From the NCBI RefSeq assembly GCF_002563795.1, contig NZ_PDJL01000004.1, forward strand, positions 992,001-1,056,000: DNA of 64,000 nt, in the 5' to 3' direction. Both the position numbers and the translations under genes were made by a program. This document shows positions 49,736 through 58,140 of the stretch, one piece after another. Source of the DNA: Vibrio sp. ES.051 (GTDB taxonomy: Bacteria; Pseudomonadota; Gammaproteobacteria; Enterobacterales; Vibrionaceae). The notes under the pieces are model-generated. The model had not been told where the DNA came from. It saw only the letters and a list, made by a program, of their open reading frames with translations, and did not search any database. Position 1 is the first letter of the stretch; the number at the start of each line of letters is the position of its first letter.

Positions 49736-50212
49736 TTATCGAGGAACGACACGCGCATCATTGCCATACATGTTTATCTGAACGGCTTGGCCTGGTTGGA
49801 AAATCATATTAGGGTTGGCTTCTTGAACGACGGCAATGATTTTTCCATCTTCGAGGCGAATCGTCAGGTTGACCCCGTTTCGCTTAGCGGTTGCCTCCGC
49901 GGTTTTACTACCAGCATACCCACCTAATAGACCGCCCCCAATTGCCGCAATATCCGAACCTGAACCGCCACCAACTTTAGATCCTAATATCCCCCCAACG
50001 GCTGCGCCAGCGATAGTACCAATGGCATTGGATTGGGTGGAGGCATCAATAGTGACAGGTTCCACTTTCTCTATGGTTCCATAATAGACCTGTTGCACTT
50101 TTCTTGTGTCTGCTGAGCCGTATGAATCACCGTATGGGTTGGGAGAGCTACAGCCACCCAATGTTATTACGGACAAAACGAGCATGATGCTTAAGTGGAT
50201 GTATTTTGCCAT
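49736..50212 (-). CDS. SlyB-like glycine-zipper outer-membrane lipoprotein
   Basis: A 158-residue lipoprotein. The signal ends VITLGGCSS with the lipidated cysteine near residue 20. The central glycine zipper IGTIAGAAVGGILGSKVGGG and IGGGLLGGYAGSK is followed by a small beta domain, LTIRLEDGKIIAVVQEA. This is the SlyB/Pcp plan; SlyB forms envelope stress structures in enterics, but the role here is inferred. The ATG at 50212 has GGAGG upstream, so I reject a longer frame that starts at 50305. Confidence 0.85.
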   Translation of the reverse strand: MAKYIHLSIMLVLSVITLGGCSSPNPYGDSYGSADTRKVQQVYYGTIEKVEPVTIDASTQSNAIGTIAGAAVGGILGSKVGGGSGSDIAAIGGGLLGGYAGSKTAEATAKRNGVNLTIRLEDGKIIAVVQEANPNMIFQPGQAVQINMYGNDARVVPR

Positions 50213-50362
50213 GTAACCTCCAAATGATTCCGATACTTCCAGAGTATAGAACCACGTCTGAGTATCTGCATTGAAATTCGCGAATGCTGGTCTCAGGTTA
50301 ATCAACGTAGTAAATCCGATTGCTTACAGTCCGTCTTAGCAAGTGTTGAGCGCGAACCAATA

Positions 50363-50977
50363 TTAAGGTTGTGACTTCAGTGTATGAAAACCGGAATATA
50401 TTCGTGTGACGGTGGTAAACCAACATGCGGCACCAAAGCTATAAGCAATGACAGCGAAGTGTTGTGGAAGCAAACAAAACAGTACCAAACAGCCAATGGT
50501 TTCAGTGCCCTCGGTTAAGCCGCTCATGTAATAGAGAGATTTATTTTTATAAACGGGGTTATCGATACCGCGTTTGCTGGCCATGATGGCAAACGCTAAA
50601 AAGCTGCTACCAGTCCCCACAAATGAAAAAATCAAAAACGCACCTGCAATGGCATTTTGTTCAGGGTTTGCTAATACAAAACCAAATGGGATCAAGGAAT
50701 AAAACAGAAAATCTAAACTGATATCGAGAAAGCCTCCCGCGTCAGTTATACCCTGAATCCTCGCTAGCGCGCCGTCTAAGCCATCACAAAACCGATTAAG
50801 CAAAATAAACACTAATGCAAGTGTGTATTGTTCTGCAATCAAAGACGGTAGCGCAAAACATCCGATGATGAACCCAAAAAAAGTCGTTTGATTCGCGGTT
50901 ATACCGAACTGGTCGATGACTCTGGCGCTTTGGGTTAATGGCTTCTTAATGACTTTAAGACTAAAACTATCAAGCAT
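50363..50977 (-). CDS. ynjF: CDP-alcohol phosphatidyltransferase family protein, YnjF-like
   Basis: A 204-residue membrane protein with about five to six hydrophobic segments. The CDP-alcohol transferase motif is DGALARIQGITDAGGFLD followed by ISLD. Spacing between the AR and the GxxxD part is one residue shorter than the usual consensus, a variant I associate with YnjF itself. The alcohol acceptor is unknown. It overlaps ynjD by 8 bases at the end of a ynjBCD operon, the same company it keeps in E. coli. Confidence 0.82.
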   Translation of the reverse strand: MLDSFSLKVIKKPLTQSARVIDQFGITANQTTFFGFIIGCFALPSLIAEQYTLALVFILLNRFCDGLDGALARIQGITDAGGFLDISLDFLFYSLIPFGFVLANPEQNAIAGAFLIFSFVGTGSSFLAFAIMASKRGIDNPVYKNKSLYYMSGLTEGTETIGCLVLFCLLPQHFAVIAYSFGAACWFTTVTRIYSGFHTLKSQP

Positions 50978-51617
50978 TGTTCGTCTCCCAAGGCCAGTTT
51001 ATACAGCGGCTGCCTTCTGGAATGTCTTCTTCATCGTGCGTTACCATCAGCGTTGGGATGTTTGCGTGGTGTAGTTGTTCGACGACCCAGCTGCGAAATT
51101 GTGCGCGCAGATCTTTATCAAGCTTGCTGTATGGTTCATCAAGCAGCGCGACTTTAGGTTGTGCGAGTAACATGCGGGTGAGGGCGATACGTGCACGTTG
51201 TCCGCCTGATACTTGGTCAGGAAAGGCATCAGCAAGTTTGAGCAACGAGATGTTTTTTAATGCTTCCATCGCGACTTTTTGACGCTCTGCACCTTTGATT
51301 GAATTGGGGAGTGCAAAAGCGAGATTTTCCCAAATAGTAAGGTGTGGGAAAAGCAGATCATCTTGGAATAAAATGCCGATCTGACGTTTATGTGCGGGTA
51401 GTGCATCTAATTGTTGGTCGTTGAGCGTGATAGACCCAGAGTAATTGAATTCAGTCGGTAGATGTCCAGCGATAGCATCCAACAAAATGGATTTTCCACA
51501 GCCACTGGGACCCATTAAGGTAACAATTTCACCTTTATTTACCGTCATATTGAATGCGGAGAAAAGTGTATCGCCATCGTTTTTACGGATGGCGAGATTT
51601 TTGAGGCAAAGACTCAT
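50970..51617 (-). CDS. ynjD: ABC transporter ATPase YnjD
   Basis: A 215-residue ABC ATPase with Walker A LMGPSGCGKS, signature VSGGQRARIALT, Walker B VALLDEPYSKLD and the switch histidine in MVTHDEED. I choose the ATG at 51617 (MSLCLKNLAIRKND). A longer frame back to 51767 would add 50 residues encoded inside ynjC. It overlaps the permease gene by 35 bases. Substrate is unknown; resemblance is to the thiamine/iron/molybdate ATPase group. Confidence 0.88.
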   Translation of the reverse strand: MSLCLKNLAIRKNDGDTLFSAFNMTVNKGEIVTLMGPSGCGKSILLDAIAGHLPTEFNYSGSITLNDQQLDALPAHKRQIGILFQDDLLFPHLTIWENLAFALPNSIKGAERQKVAMEALKNISLLKLADAFPDQVSGGQRARIALTRMLLAQPKVALLDEPYSKLDKDLRAQFRSWVVEQLHHANIPTLMVTHDEEDIPEGSRCINWPWETNNA

Positions 51618-53292
51618 TCGGTAATAAACCTTTAATAGACAATCGGCGATACTTAACGTGTAAACGACTAAGTAGGATCGCAAAAGAGAAAAACATGAAC
51701 GGTAAGAGCGCTTGCCAAATGGCATAAATAGCAGTGACGCGACGATCGAAGCCACTGGATAGAGCAACCGCTTCCGTTGTTATTGTGCTAATACGCCCCG
51801 CACCGAGCACGAGTGTTGGTAGGTATTGCGTTAAGCTGACGCTGATCCCCACTGCCCAAGCGAAGGCAATGGCAGGTAATAGAATCGGTAACTTTACTTT
51901 CCACCACGCTTGCAATGGCGATTTGCCTAAGCTTAATGCAACACGAGTTAACCCATTATCAAAGCTGCGCCATGGACCATCTAGTGACAAGTAGACAAAT
52001 GGGAAAGCGAAGAATACGTGAGCCCAACATACCCAAAAGAAGTACGCACTGTTATTGAAATAAAGTGTCGCAATCTGCATGCCGAATAGCACAGATAGTG
52101 GTGGAATCAACATCGGAATTGCGATGACGTACCCTGGGATCTGCCAGCGATAACGTAAACGGTACTCATGAGCGATCAGCGCCAAAACCAGCGCAATCGA
52201 CGCACTAATAATACCAATCAACATGCTTTGTTCTAACGTTCCGAGAATACTTTGCCACTCATATTCCCAAAAGCGCAGGCTATAACGACTTGGCAGTAAA
52301 TCAGGGAAGCGCCACCGTTGAGCAAAGCTCCAAATTACCATCAAAGGCAACATTAACAATGTCAATAGAGCGATCAGAGAAAACACCGTTTTGCCCGGCA
52401 AACACAAGCCACTGCGGCCAGAATATTGCCAATGTCTAAAGCCTTGGGTGATGCCCCATTCAACAAGGCGAGCAAAGCTCATTAAGGCGCTGGCCATAAA
52501 AAACAATACGACAGCGCCCGCAGCCGCTCTTGGCAGGAGCGAGAGATCAGGGTCGTTGAACCATTGCCACACAAGTACAGCGAAGGTTGGTGGATTCGTT
52601 GGGCCAATGATCAGAGCAACATCAACGACCGATAGGCTATAAGCCAACACGGCTAGCATAGGAAAACGTAATTTCACCAACCATTGCGGGAAGATGCATT
52701 TCCACCACGTTTGAGCAGAGCTATACCCCATAGAATGACTGACTTTCTCAATTTTATCGACTTTCAATTGTTGAAGAATTGGAATGCTCATCAGTAACAA
52801 AAAAGGTACTTCTTTGATGGCTAGCATGAGGATCAAGCCGAGTGCGTGTGGGTCTTTAATCAATAACGCCAAGTCATTCACAGTTTGCGCATTTGGGTCG
52901 TAGCCAAACAGCTGGTGAAGAATGCGAACACCCATTCCCGTTGGTGCAAATAAAAAAGCAAAACCGATCGCGAAGGCGACATGTGGCATCGCGAGTAGGG
53001 GGGAGAGGCTCACTTCAACTTTGCGCCAAAATTTGCAGCCCCAAGAAGCTTGAAGAATCGCAAACGTCATTAAACAAGCAAGGTAGCTACTAACAATGGC
53101 GGAATAGAACGTGAGGCCAATAGAAGTCCACACTCCTTCCCAATCAAACACCGCAGTAAAACCACCGAGAGAAACTTGATTCAGACCGATAGGGGGAATA
53201 TAGCCGAGCGCAGAAACCACCACCCCGAGTAGCCCAGGGATGGTCGGTAAAATACAAACTGCAATAATAACGAGATATAGCGCTCTTAACAT
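51583..53292 (-). CDS. ynjC: Fused ABC transporter permease YnjC
   Basis: A 569-residue inner-membrane protein made of two permease halves, each with about six helices, like ThiP or FbpB. Coupling loops are visible in the first half (KIEKVSHSMGYSSAQTWWKC) and the second half (LTRVALSLGKSPLQAWWKVK). One polypeptide thus supplies the whole membrane channel. It lies 9 bases after the binding protein gene ynjB and overlaps the ATPase gene. Confidence 0.9.
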   Translation of the reverse strand: MLRALYLVIIAVCILPTIPGLLGVVVSALGYIPPIGLNQVSLGGFTAVFDWEGVWTSIGLTFYSAIVSSYLACLMTFAILQASWGCKFWRKVEVSLSPLLAMPHVAFAIGFAFLFAPTGMGVRILHQLFGYDPNAQTVNDLALLIKDPHALGLILMLAIKEVPFLLLMSIPILQQLKVDKIEKVSHSMGYSSAQTWWKCIFPQWLVKLRFPMLAVLAYSLSVVDVALIIGPTNPPTFAVLVWQWFNDPDLSLLPRAAAGAVVLFFMASALMSFARLVEWGITQGFRHWQYSGRSGLCLPGKTVFSLIALLTLLMLPLMVIWSFAQRWRFPDLLPSRYSLRFWEYEWQSILGTLEQSMLIGIISASIALVLALIAHEYRLRYRWQIPGYVIAIPMLIPPLSVLFGMQIATLYFNNSAYFFWVCWAHVFFAFPFVYLSLDGPWRSFDNGLTRVALSLGKSPLQAWWKVKLPILLPAIAFAWAVGISVSLTQYLPTLVLGAGRISTITTEAVALSSGFDRRVTAIYAIWQALLPFMFFSFAILLSRLHVKYRRLSIKGLLPNESLPQKSRHP

Positions 53293-53301
53293 GGGTAAAT
53301 A

Positions 53302-54447
53302 TTAGTTTCCGTAACGTTTCAGCCATTCTTTTTCTAACGCGACTTGCCAGCTTGGGTGCGGCTCAGCGATCGATTTGAATTGTTGTGTGCTCTTTGCCGT
53401 TCCTTGTAAGTGCTGTTGGCTTAGTACCGAAGGATCACCCCAGATGTTGATATCGCCTTTACGAGACTGCGCCTCAGGGCTTAATAAAAAGTTTATTGCA
53501 ACTTGGGCGCCTGCACTGGCATTTGTATTCCAAGGAATGGCGAGAAAATGGATATTGGAAAGCGCACCTGCATCCATCGCATAAGCTTTTGTGCTTTTGG
53601 CTAAAGTACCACTGGTTTGCGCTGAAAATACTGCATTTGGGTTGAAGGTAATGGCGAGATCTATTTGTCCATCATCTAGTAATTGGATAGTTTCTGCCGT
53701 GCCGCCCGGGAACTGTTGACCACCACGCCACGCAACACGATGAAATTCATTTAAGTATGACCAAAGTGGTTGAGTTACTCGCTTAAATGCTTCGTCCGTC
53801 ACTGGTTGTTGCAGCTTAGGGTCATTGCTGGTCAACTCAATTAATAGCGCTTTAATAAAGCTGGTGCCGTGAAATTCTGGCGGGCGAGGGTAAGTGAGAT
53901 GGTTGGGAAATGTTTTCGCATAGTTCAACATTTCTGAAAAAGAACTCGGTGGGTTTTTCAGTGTTTCTTCATCATGAATAAACACTAATTGGCCGACCCC
54001 CCATGGTGCTTCTAAACCTTCTGTTGGTTCTGAAAAATCCACATCCACGGGCAAGGTTTTATCAACGTATTGCCAGTTTGGCAAATCGCCAACGAAGGGG
54101 CCAAACAGCAGTTGGTTGTCTTTCATAGATTTGAAGTTTTCACCATTAACCCAAACCATGTCCACGCTACCACCACTATTTTTACCTGCGGCTTTTTCCG
54201 CAATTAAACGCGTTGTGGTTTCAGAAATATCGGTAACTTTAACGTGATTCAGAGTCACGTTGTAGCGGGATTTAAGCTCTTTACCTGCCCATTGGATATA
54301 GCGGTTGATTTCTTGGCTACCGCCCCAAGCATGAAAATAAACACTTTGGCCTTCCGCTTGTTGCTCGATTTTCTGCCAGTTGTCGGCAAAGGAAGAAGTG
54401 GCGAAAGTCGCGGCTACCATACCAATGGTGCTAAATAGCTTTTTCAT
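53302..54447 (-). CDS. ynjB: Periplasmic solute-binding protein YnjB
   Basis: A 381-residue extracellular solute-binding protein. The signal peptide begins MKKLFSTIGMVAATFATSSFA with cleavage probably after SFA. YFHAWGGSQEINRYIQWAG, VDMVWVNGENFKSMKDN and APWGVGQLVFIHDEET match YnjB-type family proteins related to thiamine and iron binders. The ligand is not known. I choose the ATG at 54447; 18 codons before it are not signal-like. It heads the ynjBCDF operon. Confidence 0.88.
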   Translation of the reverse strand: MKKLFSTIGMVAATFATSSFADNWQKIEQQAEGQSVYFHAWGGSQEINRYIQWAGKELKSRYNVTLNHVKVTDISETTTRLIAEKAAGKNSGGSVDMVWVNGENFKSMKDNQLLFGPFVGDLPNWQYVDKTLPVDVDFSEPTEGLEAPWGVGQLVFIHDEETLKNPPSSFSEMLNYAKTFPNHLTYPRPPEFHGTSFIKALLIELTSNDPKLQQPVTDEAFKRVTQPLWSYLNEFHRVAWRGGQQFPGGTAETIQLLDDGQIDLAITFNPNAVFSAQTSGTLAKSTKAYAMDAGALSNIHFLAIPWNTNASAGAQVAINFLLSPEAQSRKGDINIWGDPSVLSQQHLQGTAKSTQQFKSIAEPHPSWQVALEKEWLKRYGN

Positions 54448-54806
54448 ATCAAATCCGTGTTGTGATTCTTTGTTTTTGTTCGAGGAGTTTTTGATGTCCA
54501 AAGGGAGCTAAACTCCGTTCCTTCAAAAGATAGTAATTCATCTCACTCTATTATCAACGTTAATTACAAACCTAATCACTCACTAATTCAAACAATTATT
54601 ATCAATGTGGAGCAAAGTGGAGCAAACGTGAGTTTGAAGTCGTTTAGATCTTTATTTTAAGTAGAATTGGACCGGAAGGCTAAACCATTTCTTTCAAGCC
54701 CGATAGTTTTAGATAGGAGAGGGGGGGAGGCGTTTGTTGCTTGTTAAAATAGAAAAGCAGCCTATCGTGATGGCTGCTTTTTAGAGTGAGTGCTCGGAGT
54801 ACAGGT
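54448..54806. other. Intergenic region upstream of ynjB
   Basis: No gene is seen. The ynjB promoter must lie here. Visible items are a doubled GTGGAGCAAA near 54606-54626, a run of seven or more G near 54720, and a terminator at 54753-54781. Confidence 0.5.
54753..54781 (+). terminator. Hairpin between the META-domain gene and ynjB
   Basis: A 10-bp stem AAAAGCAGCC / GGCTGCTTTT with a 9-base loop. On the minus strand, TTCTATTTT follows, so it probably ends the META-domain gene transcript, although the stem is symmetric. Confidence 0.75.
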
Positions 54807-55259
54807 CTAGTTTACCCAATCACGCAATGTGAAGGTGAGCTCGTGGTCTGCGTTTTTTAGCACTAGAGCGTCATTTGTTAGCGTGATGTCACTCCACTTA
54901 GATAATGTTTCTGACATCGCTTTTTCAATTTCCATCTGGTCATCCATGCACATCATCATGGTCATGCCCATTTTTTCGATACGCAGTTGATTGTTTTTTA
55001 GTTCTGCCTGACCGAAGAAGTCGTTACAACCGGCATGGCCATTTGCGGTTAGATTTTCACCGATCTCTAAACGTGGTGTTTTTTGACGCTCTTTAAGATC
55101 GATGTTTTTGCCATCAATTTGAACCAGTTCCCAGTTGTGGTGCTTTAAGTCTTGAGCTGTAATTTCTTTCACATCATTACCATCACCGTTGCTAGTACAT
55201 GCAGTTATGAGAATAGGGAGAGAGATTGCTGTAACGAACGTTTTTAGGCTAAGCTTCAT
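54807..55259 (-). CDS. META-domain lipoprotein, HslJ-like
   Basis: A 150-residue lipoprotein; the signal MKLSLKTFVTAISLPILITAC ends at the probable lipidated Cys21. The META domain follows, with HNWELVQIDGKNI, GHAGCNDFFGQ and KMGMTMMMCMDD, the last carrying the conserved methionine and cysteine pattern. E. coli HslJ is a heat-inducible protein linked to novobiocin resistance; the biochemical role is unknown. It is transcribed alone. Confidence 0.87.
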   Translation of the reverse strand: MKLSLKTFVTAISLPILITACTSNGDGNDVKEITAQDLKHHNWELVQIDGKNIDLKERQKTPRLEIGENLTANGHAGCNDFFGQAELKNNQLRIEKMGMTMMMCMDDQMEIEKAMSETLSKWSDITLTNDALVLKNADHELTFTLRDWVN

Positions 55260-55428
55260 TTTATAGACTCCGTTTTAAAAAACGTAATAAGTATAGGTAA
55301 TAAAACACTGTTTTTGTCAGAATACGGTGATAGTTTCGTATGCATCAGGGTAGAGTGTATATTAGACTCTGCCATCGATTTAGCCAATATTGATTTTCTG
55401 CGAGTCGCGATGAAAGCACGGTATTAGT

Positions 55429-55677
55429 ATGGAGCAATTGGAGTTTTTTACTGTCCCTAACCCTTGTGTCGGCATATGCAGTGTAGATGAAAAAGGGTAT
55501 TGCAAAGGGTGTATGCGTAAAAGAGAAGAGCGATTTAATTGGCTCAACTATACGCCTGCGCAGCAATTGCACGTCATTAAGTTATGTCGTCAGCGTTACA
55601 AGAGAAAGGTTTTGGTAGGGAAGGCGAAGTCAGGAGAGCCTCAGGAAGACGTATCACCACAGCAAACTCTCTTTTAA
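55429..55677 (+). CDS. DUF1289 protein
   Basis: An 82-residue protein with the DUF1289 cysteine motif: NPCVGICSVDEKGYCKGCMR at about residues 11-30, followed by RREERFNWLNYTPAQQ-type sequence (KREERFNWLNYTPAQQ). Four cysteines suggest zinc or iron-sulfur binding. Function is unknown. The C-terminal tail is lysine-rich then acidic. No strong ribosome binding site precedes the ATG. A tandem-repeat tract begins about 20 bases after the stop. Confidence 0.82.
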   Translation: MEQLEFFTVPNPCVGICSVDEKGYCKGCMRKREERFNWLNYTPAQQLHVIKLCRQRYKRKVLVGKAKSGEPQEDVSPQQTLF

Positions 55678-55698
55678 TAACAGATTCGCCACTCTCCA

Positions 55699-55736
55699 CC
55701 TTGGCCCTTGGCCCTTGGTTTCTTCCTTGGTTTCTT
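55699..55736. repeat. Short tandem repeat tract
   Basis: Overlapping repeats: CCTTGG then CCCTTGG twice, and a perfect 12-base duplication CCTTGGTTTCTT (55713-55724 and 55725-55736). It is non-coding and likely prone to slippage. Confidence 0.8.
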
Positions 55737-55803
55737 ATGGCCGGGAAGGTACTGTCTATTTATTATTACTTGATTTTGTGCGCTTAACCATAGTTTATGG
55801 GGT

Positions 55804-56025
55804 TTACTTCATTGACCAATCATCACTCACCCATCCCCCAGCATGTTCATCGAAGTGGCTTCCTGAAAACCGGTGATTGAATTCAACATTCAGTTTACTT
55901 GTCGGACGCTCATCCATCAGTTGGTGAATGTATTTCGCCATGGGGTCGGTACAGGCTTCACGTTCTCTACGGGTAACCACTTCTTTGATCATTTGCAGTC
56001 TGTAGCTATTGCTGGCTCGTTTCAT
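55804..56025 (-). CDS. Small hypothetical protein
   Basis: A 73-residue basic and hydrophilic protein that I do not recognise. It begins MKRASNSYRLQMIKEVVTRR, a probable helical region, and ends HAGGWVSDDWSMK. No signal peptide or membrane segment is seen. The ATG at 56025 has GGAGG six bases upstream, which is good support for translation; a longer frame to 56112 lacks this. It stands alone between the DUF1289 gene and a UshA-like gene. Confidence 0.6.
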   Translation of the reverse strand: MKRASNSYRLQMIKEVVTRREREACTDPMAKYIHQLMDERPTSKLNVEFNHRFSGSHFDEHAGGWVSDDWSMK

Positions 56026-56349
56026 TTTTGACCTCCAGAACTCGATGGCAGCAGTTTGAACATATTGGCGTTTATATCGCTGCTCATAGGTGTACGCGTG
56101 GAGACGAATCACCTTCGTTCTGGGTGAAAGATAAATTGTGTGAGAGCAGTGTTTGTAACGCCATTAATATCTTTCTTAGCATCATCCTCTGTACCATGAA
56201 ATCTCATGGTTTAAAGTCAGTTAATGAATCTGTGTTTTCGAAAGACACTTTCAAACATAGAAGCTCAACAGGTGAGCGTCAACAACACAAACGGATAATT
56301 TTTGAACATTTTTTGAAGCTTGATAATTTTCAGCAATTTAATAGAAATA

Positions 56350-56376
56350 AAAAACCGAAGCACCAAGCTTCGGTTT
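56350..56376 (-). terminator. Terminator after the UshA-like gene
   Basis: An 11-bp stem AAAACCGAAGC / GCTTCGGTTTT with a 5-base loop, followed on the minus strand by TTATTTCTA. Confidence 0.85.
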
Positions 56377-56385
56377 TTAGAGGGA

Positions 56386-56423
56386 GCTCTGACGGAACCA
56401 TTCCTCAGAGTTATTCCGTCAGA
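56386..56423. repeat. 11-bp inverted repeat beside the terminator
   Basis: CTCTGACGGAA (56386-56396) pairs perfectly with TTCCGTCAGAG (56413-56423) around 16 bases. No T tract follows. It lies between the gene stop at 56437 and the terminator, so it is in the 3' untranslated part of the transcript. Confidence 0.7.
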
Positions 56424-56436
56424 GTATAAGGTGCTT

Positions 56437-58140
56437 TTAGCTTTTAGTTGCAGGGCAACCTTTCACTGCTTGGCTATTACTGAAGTACTTGATGTTGTCT
56501 AAGTTTTTGTCGTAGTGTGCCGCAGAAATTTGCGGGTTATTTACGAAGAACTCACGCAAAACGTATGCATCCGTTAGCTGTGTAGATTGAACATCGATGA
56601 TAGGGTAATCATCGCCACCAGCAGCGCTGAAGCTGATAACAGAAAACGTGTAAGTTGCGTCCAGAGCAAAGCCTTTACCGTTGATGTCGGTGATGGACAC
56701 TGAGCCAGCATCACAATCTACATCCAGAGTGATGTTATCTAGTTGAGCGTAAGCACCAGAGCCTGCAGATTTCGTTGCTACGACATCAAGGTAGTCTTTT
56801 ACTTCTTGACCAGTCATGGTTGCTTTCGTCACGAAGTTACCGAATGGTTGCACTGTCAGTACGTCACGGTAAGTGATGTCGCCATCTTTAATTGAATCAC
56901 GCACACCGCCAGAGTTCATTACACCAAAGTCAGCCTTCACCGTCTCATAAGTACGGTATGCTTCACCTAATAAGTGACCTAGGTTAGTTTGTTGAGAACG
57001 AACTACGTTACGGTCACCTTCTAATTTTCCGGTTGTTTTAGATATCTTCTCATCTAACAACTCTTGACCTTGTTGCTGGTAAGGCAATAGCAAAGCTTTG
57101 ACTGTTGCATCTTGTCGAATGTGCTCACCGATAACTTCATCGTTGTCGCCGAGAAGATTTACAGGAATCAGTGCGTAGTTCGCCAAGTGAAGTTCACCGC
57201 CGTAGTATTCGAAGTCAGCACGGCCCACATATTTACCCCATTCATGCGCTTGCATGATGTAAGTACCATTTTGTTGATCTGGCGCGCAGTCATCACCAGG
57301 TTTGAAATCGGCATACTCATTTGTATTCGGCTCCATACAAACAGGGTTTTGAGAGTGACCACCGATAATGGCATCTAACTGGCCTTCTTCAAGAGAGCGA
57401 GCTAGCTTAACGTCTCCTGGTGCTTCGCTACCGTTGTTGCCGTCTTGGTAATGACCCATGTGAGTCGTAGCAAACACAAGGTCAACGTTTTCGTTCACTT
57501 CAATTTCTTTCAGAACTTTTTTGATTTCGGTTCTAGGATCAGCAAAGTGAATGCTTGCGACGTTGTCTGGGTTCACCAGTTTTTCTGTCGCTTCGGTTGT
57601 TAAGCCAACGACTGCAACCTTAAGACCGTTGAGGACTATCACTTTGTATGGGTCAAAGTACCGTTCTTCAGTAATGTTGCCTGCAGTATCTTTTTTGTAG
57701 ATATTCGCTGCAAGCATAGGGAAATCGGCGAGTTCTGCTTGCATATCTAAGGTGTCTAAGTCGTTGTCAAACTCGTGGTTACCCACTGCCATCGCGTCAT
57801 AACCAAGAAGGTTCATCCCTACGAAGTCCGGTACTGCATTTTGCATATCTGACTCAGGTACGCCGGTATTAATGTCACCACCAGATAGGAGGATCGTTTC
57901 CCCACCGTTTGCTTCGACTTCTGCGCGGATAGATTCGATTAAAGTGTGACGCGCAGCCATGCCATATTCACCATCATCGTTATGCCAGAAACGACCATGG
58001 TTATCATTAGTATGAAGAACCGTAAATTTTGTACATGAATCTGCGGTCTCACAAGTTACTGGTGAGTTGTCGCTATCTGAGCCGCATCCTGCTAGCGCAG
58101 CGCCGACTGAAAGTACCAAGAGAGATTTGTAAAACTTCAT
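56437..58140 (-). CDS. UshA/NutA-like 5'-nucleotidase lipoprotein
   Basis: A 567-residue lipoprotein with lipidated Cys19 in VGAALAGCGSD. The N-terminal metallophosphoesterase domain has VLHTNDNHGRFW, LLSGGDINTG, AVGNHEFDN, ATTHMGHY and IIGGHSQNP. The C-terminal substrate domain has NSGGVRDSI and VQPFGNFV, with AAGGDDYP. It should hydrolyse extracellular nucleotides to nucleosides at the envelope. Vibrio NutA is a known chloride-activated enzyme of this type; this protein may be that one or a paralogue. AGAAAGGAT precedes the ATG. Confidence 0.9.
   Translation of the reverse strand: MKFYKSLLVLSVGAALAGCGSDSDNSPVTCETADSCTKFTVLHTNDNHGRFWHNDDGEYGMAARHTLIESIRAEVEANGGETILLSGGDINTGVPESDMQNAVPDFVGMNLLGYDAMAVGNHEFDNDLDTLDMQAELADFPMLAANIYKKDTAGNITEERYFDPYKVIVLNGLKVAVVGLTTEATEKLVNPDNVASIHFADPRTEIKKVLKEIEVNENVDLVFATTHMGHYQDGNNGSEAPGDVKLARSLEEGQLDAIIGGHSQNPVCMEPNTNEYADFKPGDDCAPDQQNGTYIMQAHEWGKYVGRADFEYYGGELHLANYALIPVNLLGDNDEVIGEHIRQDATVKALLLPYQQQGQELLDEKISKTTGKLEGDRNVVRSQQTNLGHLLGEAYRTYETVKADFGVMNSGGVRDSIKDGDITYRDVLTVQPFGNFVTKATMTGQEVKDYLDVVATKSAGSGAYAQLDNITLDVDCDAGSVSITDINGKGFALDATYTFSVISFSAAGGDDYPIIDVQSTQLTDAYVLREFFVNNPQISAAHYDKNLDNIKYFSNSQAVKGCPATKS

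Larger units (their letters stand above)
56026..56436. other. Intergenic region with two hairpins
   Basis: I see no convincing gene in these 411 bases. A plus-strand frame of 133 codons spans it, but crosses the terminator at 56350-56376 and has no family resemblance. The right end holds that terminator and a second long inverted repeat at 56386-56423. Confidence 0.5.

Noticed and set aside
54606..54626. Doubled GTGGAGCAAA as a regulatory direct repeat before ynjB
   Set aside because: Two copies of ten bases with no matching elsewhere in the window is too little to assign a role.
56028..56429. A 133-codon plus-strand frame before the 5'-nucleotidase gene
   Set aside because: It crosses a clear terminator and an inverted repeat, has no ribosome binding site or family resemblance, and has the composition of translated non-coding sequence.
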